Positions 18,405-26,784 of a stretch of DNA of 64,000 nucleotides are shown in pieces. A model generated the notes under the pieces. It saw only the letters and a program-made list of their open reading frames with translations. It did no database searches and had not been told where the DNA came from. The stretch is from Rhizobium leguminosarum bv. trifolii WSM2297 (GTDB lineage Bacteria; Pseudomonadota; Alphaproteobacteria; Rhizobiales; Rhizobiaceae): NCBI RefSeq assembly GCF_000271845.1, contig NZ_JH719394.1:68828-132827 (forward strand), in the 5' to 3' direction. The stretch's first letter is position 1; each line of letters begins with the position of its first letter. The translations under genes and the position numbers were made by a program.

Positions 18405-18761
18405 ATGCAGATCGAACGCTACGAAACCGGAAAGCGGATGAGCCAAGCCGTGAGCTATGGCGGCTTCGTCTTCCTAGCAGGCCAGGTTGCGATCGACGCG
18501 CCGGGTACGTCCGTCCGCGAGCAGACGGCCAACATCCTGGCGCGGATCACGAGACTTCTGGAACGCGCCGGCAGCAATTCGACACGAATCCTCAGCGCCA
18601 CTATCTGGCTTGCGGACATGTCCGGCTTCGACGAGATGAATGCAGTCTGGGATGCCTGGGCGCCATCGGGCAATACGCCGGCGCGCGCCACGGTCGAAGC
18701 AAGACTTGCCGCGCCGCAATTTTCCGTCGAGATCGGCATCATCGCGGCAGCTGGGAACTGA
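18405..18761 (+). CDS. RidA/YjgF-family protein
   Basis: 118 residues from ATG 18405 with SD AAGGGG. It has the RidA architecture (YGGFVFLAGQVAIDAPG; NTPARATVEARLAAPQFSVEIG). RidA proteins hydrolyse reactive enamines/imines formed by PLP enzymes and amino acid oxidases. The conserved Arg in PARATVEA is present, but the final VEIE-type motif reads VEIG, so this is probably a divergent Rid subgroup. Placement in the PotABCD-like operon, with a DadA-like oxidase beyond the regulator, suggests it clears imine from the imported substrate. Confidence 0.85.
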   Translation: MQIERYETGKRMSQAVSYGGFVFLAGQVAIDAPGTSVREQTANILARITRLLERAGSNSTRILSATIWLADMSGFDEMNAVWDAWAPSGNTPARATVEARLAAPQFSVEIGIIAAAGN

Positions 18762-18775
18762 CGGTTCGAAAGAAC

Positions 18776-19576
18776 TCAAGCTTTTAGTGGTGGCAATGCA
18801 TCGCCGGCCAGCGACAAGAGCGGCTCATAGTCGGCTTCGGAAAGTACCGAGAAATCAACGAGGCCGAGCGTGGCGCGCATGGCAGCCAGCGATGGCTCCT
18901 TAATGGCAGCGCGGAGTGCACGCCGCAGGAGAAAGGCCCGGTCGTCCGAGGCATCGCCTGAGGTGATAAATGGCAGGCCCGGACCTTTGGGCGTTTCGGC
19001 GATGATGCGGACCTCTTGAACATGGTCGGAATCGAAGCGGCGGATATTGGCATAGGTGACGCAATCGATCGCTGCGCTGTCGGCCCTGCCCTCGGCTACG
19101 GCGGCGATGCTGTTGCCGTGGCTGCCGGTTTCGATAATCCGGTCGAAGAAGCGGCCGCCCTGGGAAAGCGGTGCGACGGCGGCGCGAAAGAGATTGCTGC
19201 CGGAATTGCTGTCAGGGCTATTGATCGCAGCCATGGTGCCGCGCAAATCCTCCAGCGACCGAAGCGACGAATTCTTGCGGACGATGACGAAGCTACGCAT
19301 CAGCGGGCCGTCGCAGCCGGGATGGTCATAGACCGGCGTCGCCACCAGCCGAACCCTGCCGCGCAGCCTCGTGGCAAAAGGATAGCCGCATGTCTGCGAG
19401 AGGAGAAGATCCGGCCTGAGCCAGGCTTCGTCATAGGGCACCGCCTGATCGAGCTTTTCAGGCAAGTCCGTCAGGCCGGCTTGCAACAGCTCATGCCGGA
19501 GGAACGACCAGAACTCGGCCGTCGCATCCGCGAGCGGCCGGGCTGTGACATACATGGCGATGCTGACGAGATGCAT
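18776..19576 (-). CDS. PhnD-like substrate-binding-domain protein without signal peptide
   Basis: 266 residues from ATG 19576, 20 bases after the lyase stop. The sequence resembles PhnD/SsuA-type binding proteins: LLSQTCGYPFATRLRGRVRLVATPVYDHPGC, FVIVRKNSSLRSLEDLRGTMAAINSPDSNSGSN and VAEGRADSAAIDCVTYANIRRF. The N-terminus (MHLVSIAMYVTARPLADA) is not a signal peptide, so it is either cytoplasmic or mis-started. It ends the operon that begins with the OpuC-like transporter. A ligand-sensing or scavenging role is possible; function not assigned. Confidence 0.75.
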   Translation of the reverse strand: MHLVSIAMYVTARPLADATAEFWSFLRHELLQAGLTDLPEKLDQAVPYDEAWLRPDLLLSQTCGYPFATRLRGRVRLVATPVYDHPGCDGPLMRSFVIVRKNSSLRSLEDLRGTMAAINSPDSNSGSNLFRAAVAPLSQGGRFFDRIIETGSHGNSIAAVAEGRADSAAIDCVTYANIRRFDSDHVQEVRIIAETPKGPGLPFITSGDASDDRAFLLRRALRAAIKEPSLAAMRATLGLVDFSVLSEADYEPLLSLAGDALPPLKA

Positions 19577-19595
19577 TGGGGTCTTTCGTGCTGAG

Positions 19596-21071
19596 CTATG
19601 TGTCGCATCCGAGATAAGATGCAAGCGCAGATGCATCTTCGCCGAGCGGGCGATCTTCCACCATCGCAGGCGCGATGCTGCGGACAAGATCGAAGGTTGC
19701 CTGAGTGCCCTGTCCGCAACGATGCTGCGGACGTTGGTCGACTGCCTGGGCGGCGGCCAGCATTTCGCAGGCGATCAACTGGCGCCAGAAATCGAGCATC
19801 TCGGCCAGTTTCTGGACGACAAGAGCCGATTGCGTCGCATGGTCCTCGACGCCCTCCGAAACCGCCAGGAAATCAAGCATTACCGGGTTGGCCTTGTGGC
19901 GGATCGCCGTGGTCAGCGCCGTGACGACCTTCTGCATCGGCACGAAACCGGCAGAGGCGCCGCCGACGGGCGAAAGGTAGCGCGGCAAGCCGTTTCGGCC
20001 CGAACCTGTCAGCTGGATAAAGCGTGCAGCGCTTGCCGATGCCGCCTGGGCGATGGCGAGCCCCAGCGACTCGAAAGCGAGTGACAAAGACGGTGTGTGA
20101 AAGTTGCCGGTCGAGAGCACACGCTCTTCGTCGAGAATGACGAGCGGATTGTCTGCGGCCGCATTGAGCTCGATTTCGACGGCCCGCTCGGCGTGACGCA
20201 GCGTTTCTGCCAGCGCGCCGTTGATCGGTGCCACACAGCGCAGGCTAAGTGGATCCTGAAGGGCGGCCGTCGTCTCGAAGAGGGTCGAGCCGGAGAGCGC
20301 ATCGAGAAGCTGCGCTGCCTCCTCCGCTTGGCCGCCGGACGGCCTTGCCTTTTGAATAGCCGGCGAGAGAATGAGCGGGTTGCCGCCAAGACCTTCGAAG
20401 CTCAAAGCTGCGGCCTGCCGCTGGCGGTCAAGGAGATGACGTATGTCGTGAAGGGCGAGCGCCCCTTGCCCGACGGAGACGGCGGAGGCATTCAGCAGCG
20501 AAATGCCGTCCTTTGGCCGCAAGCTCACCGGTGCGAGGCCAGCGAGCCTCAGCGCCTCATGCGCGGGACGGATGGCGCCTGCATATTCGGCTTTGCCCTC
20601 GCCAACCAGACACCGGGCAACGGCGGAGAGAAGCACCAGATCGCCGGCACCGATCGAGCCGATCGATGGAATGAGCGGATGGATGCCGGTGTTGAGTAAA
20701 GCGAGAAGCGCCTCGAAGACCGGCGGTGAGATGCCGGAACCGCCGACGGCCAACATGGCGAGGCGCGCCGCCATCACCGCGCGCGTGACGTCGCGCGGCA
20801 AAGCCGGCCCGACACCCATGGCACGGCCGCGTACGAGCTGCAGCTGGAACGCCTCGAAATCGGCAGTGACGGGTGTTTTCAGATTGGCGCCGAGGCCGGT
20901 ATTCATTCCGTAGATCTGCTGGCCCGATGCGGCGGCTTCCTCCAGGATCTGCCGGGCCCGCGCCAGTCGCGGCGCAACATCCGGGCTCGCCTCGACGGCA
21001 ACGTCACGCCGGGCGATCGCCACAATGTCGGCGATCACAATGTCGGAACCAGTCAGTAGAACCGAGGTCAT
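19596..21071 (-). CDS. HAL/PAL-family lyase lacking the MIO serine
   Basis: 491 residues of the histidine/aromatic ammonia-lyase family. Conserved features include YGMNTGLGAN, KDGISLLNASAVSVGQG, ADNPLVI, STGNFHTPSLS and EGVEDHATQ. The MIO cofactor is normally made from Ala-Ser-Gly in GSVGASGDL; here the segment reads GSIGAGDL, with the serine missing. The catalytic Tyr of the usual QDxYSxRC motif is Leu (QDPLSLRC). It is therefore unlikely to be a standard MIO ammonia-lyase and may be an MIO-independent eliminase such as the ergothionase type. It overlaps the OCD gene by four bases, in one operon with a quaternary-amine-type importer. Confidence 0.82.
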   Translation of the reverse strand: MTSVLLTGSDIVIADIVAIARRDVAVEASPDVAPRLARARQILEEAAASGQQIYGMNTGLGANLKTPVTADFEAFQLQLVRGRAMGVGPALPRDVTRAVMAARLAMLAVGGSGISPPVFEALLALLNTGIHPLIPSIGSIGAGDLVLLSAVARCLVGEGKAEYAGAIRPAHEALRLAGLAPVSLRPKDGISLLNASAVSVGQGALALHDIRHLLDRQRQAAALSFEGLGGNPLILSPAIQKARPSGGQAEEAAQLLDALSGSTLFETTAALQDPLSLRCVAPINGALAETLRHAERAVEIELNAAADNPLVILDEERVLSTGNFHTPSLSLAFESLGLAIAQAASASAARFIQLTGSGRNGLPRYLSPVGGASAGFVPMQKVVTALTTAIRHKANPVMLDFLAVSEGVEDHATQSALVVQKLAEMLDFWRQLIACEMLAAAQAVDQRPQHRCGQGTQATFDLVRSIAPAMVEDRPLGEDASALASYLGCDT

Positions 21072-22075
21072 GCGAAACGCAGCCTCTGACCGATGTTGGC
21101 GGCGTGCGCCTTGGCGAGCAGCGCATGGCCGAGCGCCATGTCGCTGAGCGACAGGCCGCGATGCCAGAGCAGGATCGTCTCGTCATCGTTCTGACGTCCT
21201 GGCTTCAGCCCGGCAACGATCTGCCCGAGCTCGGCGTGCAGGGTTTCTGCCGACAGTTTGCCGGCATCAACATGGGCTCGCAGCGAGCCGAACTTGCCGC
21301 CCTTGCATTGGCCCCAATCGTCGACGACGAGCTTGTCCATGATGTCGGTCAGCGACAGTTCGACTGCACTCATCGTGCCGTAGGGAACGACAAAGGCGCC
21401 CTTCTTGATCCACTCGGTCTTCAGCATCGGTTCAGGCGCGGAAAGCCGCGATGCCTCCACGATGATATCGGCGCCTTCAACGCAGTCGCGCCAATTATCG
21501 GTCACGGTGATCTTCTTGCCGAGATCCTGCTCGAGCTTGACGCCGAAGGCATCGCGGCTTTCCGAGCGGCGGGAATGGACGCGGATCTCGTCGAAATCGT
21601 AGAGATGGTCGAGCAGGCGGACATTCCAATAGGCCGTGCCGCGCGCGCCGATATGACCGAGCACCTTCGAGCCCTTACGGGCCAGGTGTTTGGCGCCAAG
21701 CGCGGTGACGGCGCCGGTACGCATGTCGGTGATGACGGTGGCGTCGAGGATCGCCTTCGGCACGCCGGTGCGTGGATCGAACAGGTTGAGTACGCCGAAT
21801 TCCGAGGGGTAGCCGAGCTTGTAGTTATCGACGAAATCGCCGACGATCTTGACGCCGGCAAGGTTCAGCGGCGCCACATAGCCGCGCAAAACATTGAAAT
21901 GGCCGTGAAAGCCGGGATCGGGCTCGAGGTGGACGCGGGGCTCGATCACCGTCTCGCCCTTGCCTTGGGCGCCGAGCGAAGTCTCGATCGCAGCGAGGAT
22001 CTCGTGATTGCTCAGATCCAGAGCCTGGATATCGAAGGCGTTGAGATAGTCGATATAGATGGGGTTCATAATCAT
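21068..22075 (-). CDS. Ornithine cyclodeaminase/mu-crystallin family protein
   Basis: 335 residues. The NAD-binding segment KVLGHIGARGTAYWNVRLLDH, the dinucleotide region IRVHSRRSESRDAF and DATVITDMRTGAVTALGAKHLA match OCD/mu-crystallin. Family members are ornithine cyclodeaminases, imine reductases or opine/alanine dehydrogenases. The call does not fix a reaction. It is translationally coupled to the HAL-like gene, so both probably act on the same amino-acid-derived compound. Confidence 0.85.
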   Translation of the reverse strand: MIMNPIYIDYLNAFDIQALDLSNHEILAAIETSLGAQGKGETVIEPRVHLEPDPGFHGHFNVLRGYVAPLNLAGVKIVGDFVDNYKLGYPSEFGVLNLFDPRTGVPKAILDATVITDMRTGAVTALGAKHLARKGSKVLGHIGARGTAYWNVRLLDHLYDFDEIRVHSRRSESRDAFGVKLEQDLGKKITVTDNWRDCVEGADIIVEASRLSAPEPMLKTEWIKKGAFVVPYGTMSAVELSLTDIMDKLVVDDWGQCKGGKFGSLRAHVDAGKLSAETLHAELGQIVAGLKPGRQNDDETILLWHRGLSLSDMALGHALLAKAHAANIGQRLRFA

Positions 22076-22081
22076 CTCACA

Positions 22082-23401
22082 TCATCGTTTGGCCGGCGTG
22101 TCGACACCGAGATTGCGGCGCAGCGTCCGGCCTTCGTATTCTTCACGGAAAAGCCCGCGCCGGCGAAGCTCCGGCACGACGAGCGTCACGAAATCCTCCA
22201 GCCCGGAAGGAAAGAGGGGCGCCATCAAGTTGAAGCCGTCGGCGGCGTCCTCGCTGAATCGCTCCTCCATCGCGTCGGCGATCTGGGCCGGAGTCCCGGC
22301 GACCTGCCAGTGACCGCGCGCCCCGGCGAAATGTCGGGCGAGCTCGCGGATCGAGAGCTTCTCCCGCCTGCCGAGGTCGATGATCAGTTGCTGGCGGCTC
22401 TGGATGAGGTTGGTCTCAGGCATTTCAGGCAACGGTCCATCGAGCGGATAGGCGGAAAGATCCTGGATGCTGAGATAGCTTGCAAGCAGCGCCACGCCGA
22501 CGGCATCCGGGATCAGCTCCTGCAGCGCGCGATATTTCGCCTTGGCTTCTTCCTCGGTCGTGCCGACGATCGGCGAAATGCCCGGCATGATCTTCATATC
22601 GTCCAACTGGCGGCCGTACTTGGCAAGCCGCGATTTCACGTCGGCGTAGTAGGCCCGGGCTTCGCCGATCGTCTGCGAGGCGGCGAAGACGACATCGGCC
22701 GTGCGGGCTGCAAGCTCTTTGCCGACATCGGACGCACCGGCCTGCACCATAATCGGCCGTCCCTGCGGCGAGCGTGGGCTTTCGAGCAGACCTTCGACGG
22801 AAAAATGCTTGCCGCGATGATGCACGGGATGGAGCTTAGCGCGATCGGCAAAGGTTTCACCACCCTGCGGCAGATAAGCGCCATCCTCGACGCCATCCCA
22901 GATCGCAAGAACCGCATCGGCAAATTCCTCGGCGCGCTCGTAACGCTCCGAATGCGGGCGAAGACCGCTGCTTGCGAAATTCTCCGCTTCGAGCTCGCTT
23001 GCCGAAGTGACGAGGTTCCACCCTGCCCTGCCCCCGCTCAACAGATCGATGGAGGCGAAGGTGCGGGCAAGGCCATAGGGCTCGTTATAGGTGGTCGATG
23101 CCGTGGCGACGAGACCAATATGCGAGGTGTTGACCGCAAGCGCCGCCAGCAGACTCAAGGGCTCGAAGGCGGTCGAGCGGGCGGCCTGGCTTGCCATCTC
23201 AGGATTGCGCTCGCGGATCGCGGCGGCGTCCTCGACGAAGATCATATCGAACTTGCCGCGTTCGGCGATCCGGGCAAGCGCGATGAAATGAGCGATATCG
23301 ACGCCGGCCTCGGCATGCGCAAACGGATGGCGCCACGCCGCGATATGATGGCCGCCTGCCATCAGGAAGGCGCCGAGTTTCATTTTGCGGTCGCCGCTCA
23401 T
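22082..23401 (-). CDS. LLM-class flavin-dependent monooxygenase (NtaA/SnaA/DszA type)
   Basis: 439 residues. It shows the NtaA-family signatures MKLGAFLMAGGHHIAAWRHP, GRAGWNLVTSASELEAENF, and HHRGKHFSVEGLLESPRSPQGRPIMVQAGAS. These enzymes use reduced FMN from a separate reductase to oxidise sulfur or nitrogen compounds (nitrilotriacetate, dibenzothiophene sulfone, alkyl cysteines). It overlaps the upstream monooxygenase gene by four bases. There is no reductase in this operon; the SsuE-like protein at 46439 or the flavin reductase at 36111 might supply FMNH2. Confidence 0.87.
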   Translation of the reverse strand: MSGDRKMKLGAFLMAGGHHIAAWRHPFAHAEAGVDIAHFIALARIAERGKFDMIFVEDAAAIRERNPEMASQAARSTAFEPLSLLAALAVNTSHIGLVATASTTYNEPYGLARTFASIDLLSGGRAGWNLVTSASELEAENFASSGLRPHSERYERAEEFADAVLAIWDGVEDGAYLPQGGETFADRAKLHPVHHRGKHFSVEGLLESPRSPQGRPIMVQAGASDVGKELAARTADVVFAASQTIGEARAYYADVKSRLAKYGRQLDDMKIMPGISPIVGTTEEEAKAKYRALQELIPDAVGVALLASYLSIQDLSAYPLDGPLPEMPETNLIQSRQQLIIDLGRREKLSIRELARHFAGARGHWQVAGTPAQIADAMEERFSEDAADGFNLMAPLFPSGLEDFVTLVVPELRRRGLFREEYEGRTLRRNLGVDTPAKR

Positions 23402-24471
23402 GATGCGCGCTCCAACGCTGCCGGATGGGTCGGGCGCGACAGTCCGAGAGAGTGGCGCAGCGTTGACCCGCCTTTCGGTTTGCCGGTGAGACCGCGCCGC
23501 TGCAATTCCGGAGCAACTTCGGAGAGGAAGAGATCTCCCGTTGCCGATGTCGGCGGCAGGATGGTAAAGCCGTCTATGTGGCCGGTTTCAAACCATTGCT
23601 GCAGCAAGTCGGCAATGTCAATCGGCGTGCCGATCAGGTTTGCGCCGGAGAGCGGTTGGGTTGGTCCGTCACCATCGGCCTGCAACGCGTCATGGAGGGC
23701 GAGCGCCTCCGCCCGCATCCCGGCAATGAACGGGCTGACGTTTGCCAGTATCCTGGTGTCGGTCCGGCTGCGCTTGCCCGCATCGAGGCTCTTGACGAAA
23801 TCGGCGGCAGCTTCTTCTGCCAGGCTCGGCGAAGAGGACTGAAGGAAGACGAGTTCGGCGGCATGTGCCGCCAGCGCTCTGCTTTCATCCGTCAGGATCT
23901 GTGCCAGAACCGGCTTGCCCTGCGGCGAGCGGTTGACGTTGAGCGGCCCGCGCACCGAGAAATGCTCGCCCTTGTGGTTCAGCACATGCATCTTGTCGGG
24001 TTGGAAGAAGCGGCCGTTTTCCTTGTCATAGATGAAAGCGTCATCTTCCCAGCTGTCCCACAGCGCGCCGACGAGATCGATATATTCGCGGTCCCGGCCC
24101 TCGTCATCGGAGGTGACCGCAACCCAGCCCGTCCGGCCATGGCTGATCGATTCCAGTGACGCGAAACGGCGGGCCAGATTGTAGGGTTCGTGCTGATGCG
24201 TTGCGGCAGCGGCGACAAAGCCGATCCGGCGGACGCGGGTCGCGAGGGCGGCAACCAGGGTCGTCGGTTCGAAAGCTGTTGCGACAGGCGAGAGATCGTC
24301 GACTGGACGGGCGCCGAGGCGGTCGGCAAGCAGAACGAAATCGAGGCCTGCCTGCTCCGCCCTGGCGACTTGGGAGAGTAGCGCCTCGAAGCCAAGATTT
24401 TCGATATCTGCAGCGCGGCGCCAAGCCGCCGGATGATGGCCGAAGGGAGTCAAGGAAAAGCCGAGATACAT
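23398..24471 (-). CDS. LLM-class flavin-dependent monooxygenase
   Basis: 357 residues, related to but shorter than its neighbour. It starts MYLGFSLTPFGHHPAAWRR and keeps GRTGWVAVTSDDEGRDREY, NHKGEHFSVRGPLNVNRSPQGKPVLAQI and a C-terminal ELQRRGLTGKPKGGSTLRHSLG that also ends NtaA-type enzymes. The pair may act on successive intermediates or form a two-component hydroxylase. It follows the ABC ATPase by 13 bases. Confidence 0.85.
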   Translation of the reverse strand: MYLGFSLTPFGHHPAAWRRAADIENLGFEALLSQVARAEQAGLDFVLLADRLGARPVDDLSPVATAFEPTTLVAALATRVRRIGFVAAAATHQHEPYNLARRFASLESISHGRTGWVAVTSDDEGRDREYIDLVGALWDSWEDDAFIYDKENGRFFQPDKMHVLNHKGEHFSVRGPLNVNRSPQGKPVLAQILTDESRALAAHAAELVFLQSSSPSLAEEAAADFVKSLDAGKRSRTDTRILANVSPFIAGMRAEALALHDALQADGDGPTQPLSGANLIGTPIDIADLLQQWFETGHIDGFTILPPTSATGDLFLSEVAPELQRRGLTGKPKGGSTLRHSLGLSRPTHPAALERAS

Positions 24472-24484
24472 CGTGTTTCCTCCT

Positions 24485-25417
24485 TCATATCGAGAAGATG
24501 GCGTCTCGCGTCAGCTGTCCCGTCACGGCACCGCCGCCGTCCACGACAGCGAGCACGTCGCTATTTGCCGCGACCATCAGCGACAGCGCGTCGCGCAGAT
24601 TGACATTCGCCGCCACCGTGGCAGCCGGCGCCGGCGGCGCTCCAGGAAGGGCGGCATCGGCGACCGAGAACAGGCTGAGCCGCTTGATCGCACGGTCGAT
24701 ACCGACGAAATTCGCGACGAATTCATCAGCCGGATGGGAGAGGATCGCGTCCGGCGTATCATATTGCACGATCTTGCCGGTGCGCATGATGGCGATGCGG
24801 TCGCCGAGACGGATCGCCTCGTCGAGATCATGGGTGACCAGAACCACGGTCTTTCTCACACGCTTCAGGATCTGCCTGAATTCGTCCTGCAGCCGCGCCC
24901 TGGCGATCGGGTCGATGGCGCCGAAAGGCTCGTCCATCAGCAACACGGCAGGGTCGGCGGCAAGAGCGCGGGCAACCCCGATACGCTGGCGCTGGCCGCC
25001 GGAAAGCTGGCGCGGATAGCGCTTGAGCATCTCGCTCGGATCAAGACCGACAAGGTCGAGCAATTCTGCGGTGCGCTTGGCGATCCGCGACTGGTCCCAG
25101 CCAAGCAGGTTCGGTACGGCGGCGATATTCTCCGCGATCGTCATGTGCGGGAAAAGGCCGACATTCTGGATCACATAGCCAATGTGGCGGCGAAGCTGCA
25201 CCGGATCGGCCTTAGTGACATCCTCGTCGTTAACGAGGATGCGGCCCTCGGTCGGCTCGATCAGCCGGTTGATCATCCGCATCGTCGTCGTCTTGCCGCA
25301 TCCGGACGGGCCGATCAGCGCAACAGTAGAGCCCTCGGGCACCTCGAGCGTCAGCTTGTCGACCGAGGGCGCGGCACCATCGGCATAGCGCTTGGTGACG
25401 TTTTCCATCCGGATCAT
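24485..25417 (-). CDS. Quaternary-amine-type ABC transporter ATP-binding protein (OpuCA-like)
   Basis: 310 residues with Walker A GPSGCGKTTT, VIQNVGLFPHMT, signature LSGGQRQR and Walker B VLLMDEP. The C-terminal about 70 residues (VNLRDALSLMVAANSDVLAVVDGGGAVTGQLTR) look like one CBS module, as in OpuCA/OsmV; the second CBS seems absent. The family imports glycine betaine, choline and related compounds. It overlaps the permease gene upstream by four bases. Confidence 0.88.
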   Translation of the reverse strand: MIRMENVTKRYADGAAPSVDKLTLEVPEGSTVALIGPSGCGKTTTMRMINRLIEPTEGRILVNDEDVTKADPVQLRRHIGYVIQNVGLFPHMTIAENIAAVPNLLGWDQSRIAKRTAELLDLVGLDPSEMLKRYPRQLSGGQRQRIGVARALAADPAVLLMDEPFGAIDPIARARLQDEFRQILKRVRKTVVLVTHDLDEAIRLGDRIAIMRTGKIVQYDTPDAILSHPADEFVANFVGIDRAIKRLSLFSVADAALPGAPPAPAATVAANVNLRDALSLMVAANSDVLAVVDGGGAVTGQLTRDAIFSI

Positions 25418-26055
25418 GCGGCGGCTCTTTCTGCAAACAGGATTTTCTCGGCGCGGCCGAGAATGAATTCGGTGGCGAGCGCCAGGATCGCGATCGGCAC
25501 GGCGCCGACGATGAGCCGTGACATATCCATCATGCCGATGCCGGTGGCGATGAAATCGCCGAGCCCGCCGCCGCCGATGAAGGGAGCAAGCGTCGCCCCG
25601 GCAAGAACCTGGACGGCGGCCGTGCGCGTTCCGGCAAACATCGCGGGTGCTGCCAGCGGAATGCGGATCTTGCGCAGCACCTGGCCACGGTCCATGCCCA
25701 TGCCGATCGCTGCCTCCACAGCGTCGGGATCGACATCGCGCAGGCCGACATAGGCATTGAGCAGGATCGGCGGCAGGGCAAGTACCGTCAGCGCCACGAT
25801 CGACGGCAGCATGCCGATGCCGAGCAGCGGCATCATGATGGCGAGGATCGCAAGGCTGGGAACGGTTCTAAGGCCATTGATGGTATTGATGACGCCGAAG
25901 GCGAACCGGCCGTGATTGACGATCAGGATTGCCAGCGGCAGCGCGACGAGAAGCGCGATCGCCAGCGACACGCCGGACATCAGCAAGTGCTGGCCGAGGG
26001 CCCGATAGAACTCGTCCTGATGATCGACTATCCAGAAGAAGGCGGTGCTCAACAT
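25414..26055 (-). CDS. OpuC-type ABC transporter permease
   Basis: 213-residue membrane protein of the OpuCB/OpuCD type with about five helices. It shows NTINGLRTVPSLAILAIMMPLLGIG and the EAA-like GLRDVDPDAVEAAIGMGMDRGQVLRKIRIPLA. The GGGGLGDFIATGIGM segment near the end is characteristic. Second of two small permeases, ten bases after the first. Confidence 0.88.
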   Translation of the reverse strand: MLSTAFFWIVDHQDEFYRALGQHLLMSGVSLAIALLVALPLAILIVNHGRFAFGVINTINGLRTVPSLAILAIMMPLLGIGMLPSIVALTVLALPPILLNAYVGLRDVDPDAVEAAIGMGMDRGQVLRKIRIPLAAPAMFAGTRTAAVQVLAGATLAPFIGGGGLGDFIATGIGMMDMSRLIVGAVPIAILALATEFILGRAEKILFAERAAA

Positions 26056-26065
26056 CCTGTTATCC

Positions 26066-26683
26066 TCACTGCCATCGCACCAGGGCCTTTTCGGCCTGGG
26101 TGAGGATGAGATCGAAGATCACCGCAAGAAGTGCGGTCAAAATGCCGCCAACGAGGATCTTTTCGGCATATTCCTGATCGATGCCGATCAGGATGATGGT
26201 GCCGAGACCGCCGCCATCGATGAAGGCGGCAACCGTCGCGATACCGATCACGGTGACGAGCGCGATGCGCGCTCCGGAGACGATCAGCGGCAGGGCAAGC
26301 GGCAGTTCGATACGGAAAAGCCGCTGCCATGGGCCGTAGCCCATGCCGTCGGCGGCATCGAGCACGTCTGCGGGAACACCGCGGATACCGGTGACGATAT
26401 TGCGCAGCAGGATCAGCAGGCAATAGGAGGAAAGGCCGATCAGCGCCGGCTCCATGCCGAGCCCGACGAAGGGAATGAGCAGCGCAAAGAGCGCCAGGCT
26501 CGGAATCACGAAGATGACGTTCGTCACCGTCAGCGCGAAGGCATAGAGCTTCGGACGGCGCGCGCAGATGATCCCGAGCACGAGGGCAATCACGAGTCCG
26601 ATCAGCACGGAAGAGACCGACAGCACCAGATGTTGCCAGACCGCGAGCGCAATTTCCGGAATATGTTTGGGAGCCCAGTTCAA
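26066..26683 (-). CDS. OpuC-type ABC transporter permease
   Basis: 205-residue membrane protein homologous to its neighbour: FVIPSLALFALLIPFVGLGMEP, then VPADVLDAADGMGYGPWQRLFRIELPLALP and DGGGLGTIILIGIDQEYAEKI. Two small permeases plus a QAT-type binding protein are the OpuC/OsmU arrangement. The binding-protein gene lies upstream across a hairpin. Confidence 0.88.
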   Translation of the reverse strand: MNWAPKHIPEIALAVWQHLVLSVSSVLIGLVIALVLGIICARRPKLYAFALTVTNVIFVIPSLALFALLIPFVGLGMEPALIGLSSYCLLILLRNIVTGIRGVPADVLDAADGMGYGPWQRLFRIELPLALPLIVSGARIALVTVIGIATVAAFIDGGGLGTIILIGIDQEYAEKILVGGILTALLAVIFDLILTQAEKALVRWQ

Positions 26684-26719
26684 GCGCGAAAATTCCCGTC
26701 GGCATGATCAAGACAATGT

Positions 26720-26740
26720 GGCGAAGCACGAAGCTTCGCC
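26720..26740 (-). promoter_or_regulatory. Intercistronic stem-loop after SBP gene
   Basis: GGCGAAGC (26720-26727) and GCTTCGCC (26733-26740) form an 8-bp stem with a 5-base loop in the 101-base gap between the binding-protein stop and the first permease. Position matches the other binding-protein hairpins in this window. Confidence 0.6.
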
Positions 26741-26784
26741 GCTATTTTCATTCATGGGAAGCAAAACCTATCGCTTCGCAAAAA

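Noticed and set aside
20873..23842. 989-codon plus-strand open frame
   Set aside because: Runs opposite the HAL-like, OCD and monooxygenase genes; long antisense frames are common in high-GC DNA and the translation resembles no protein.
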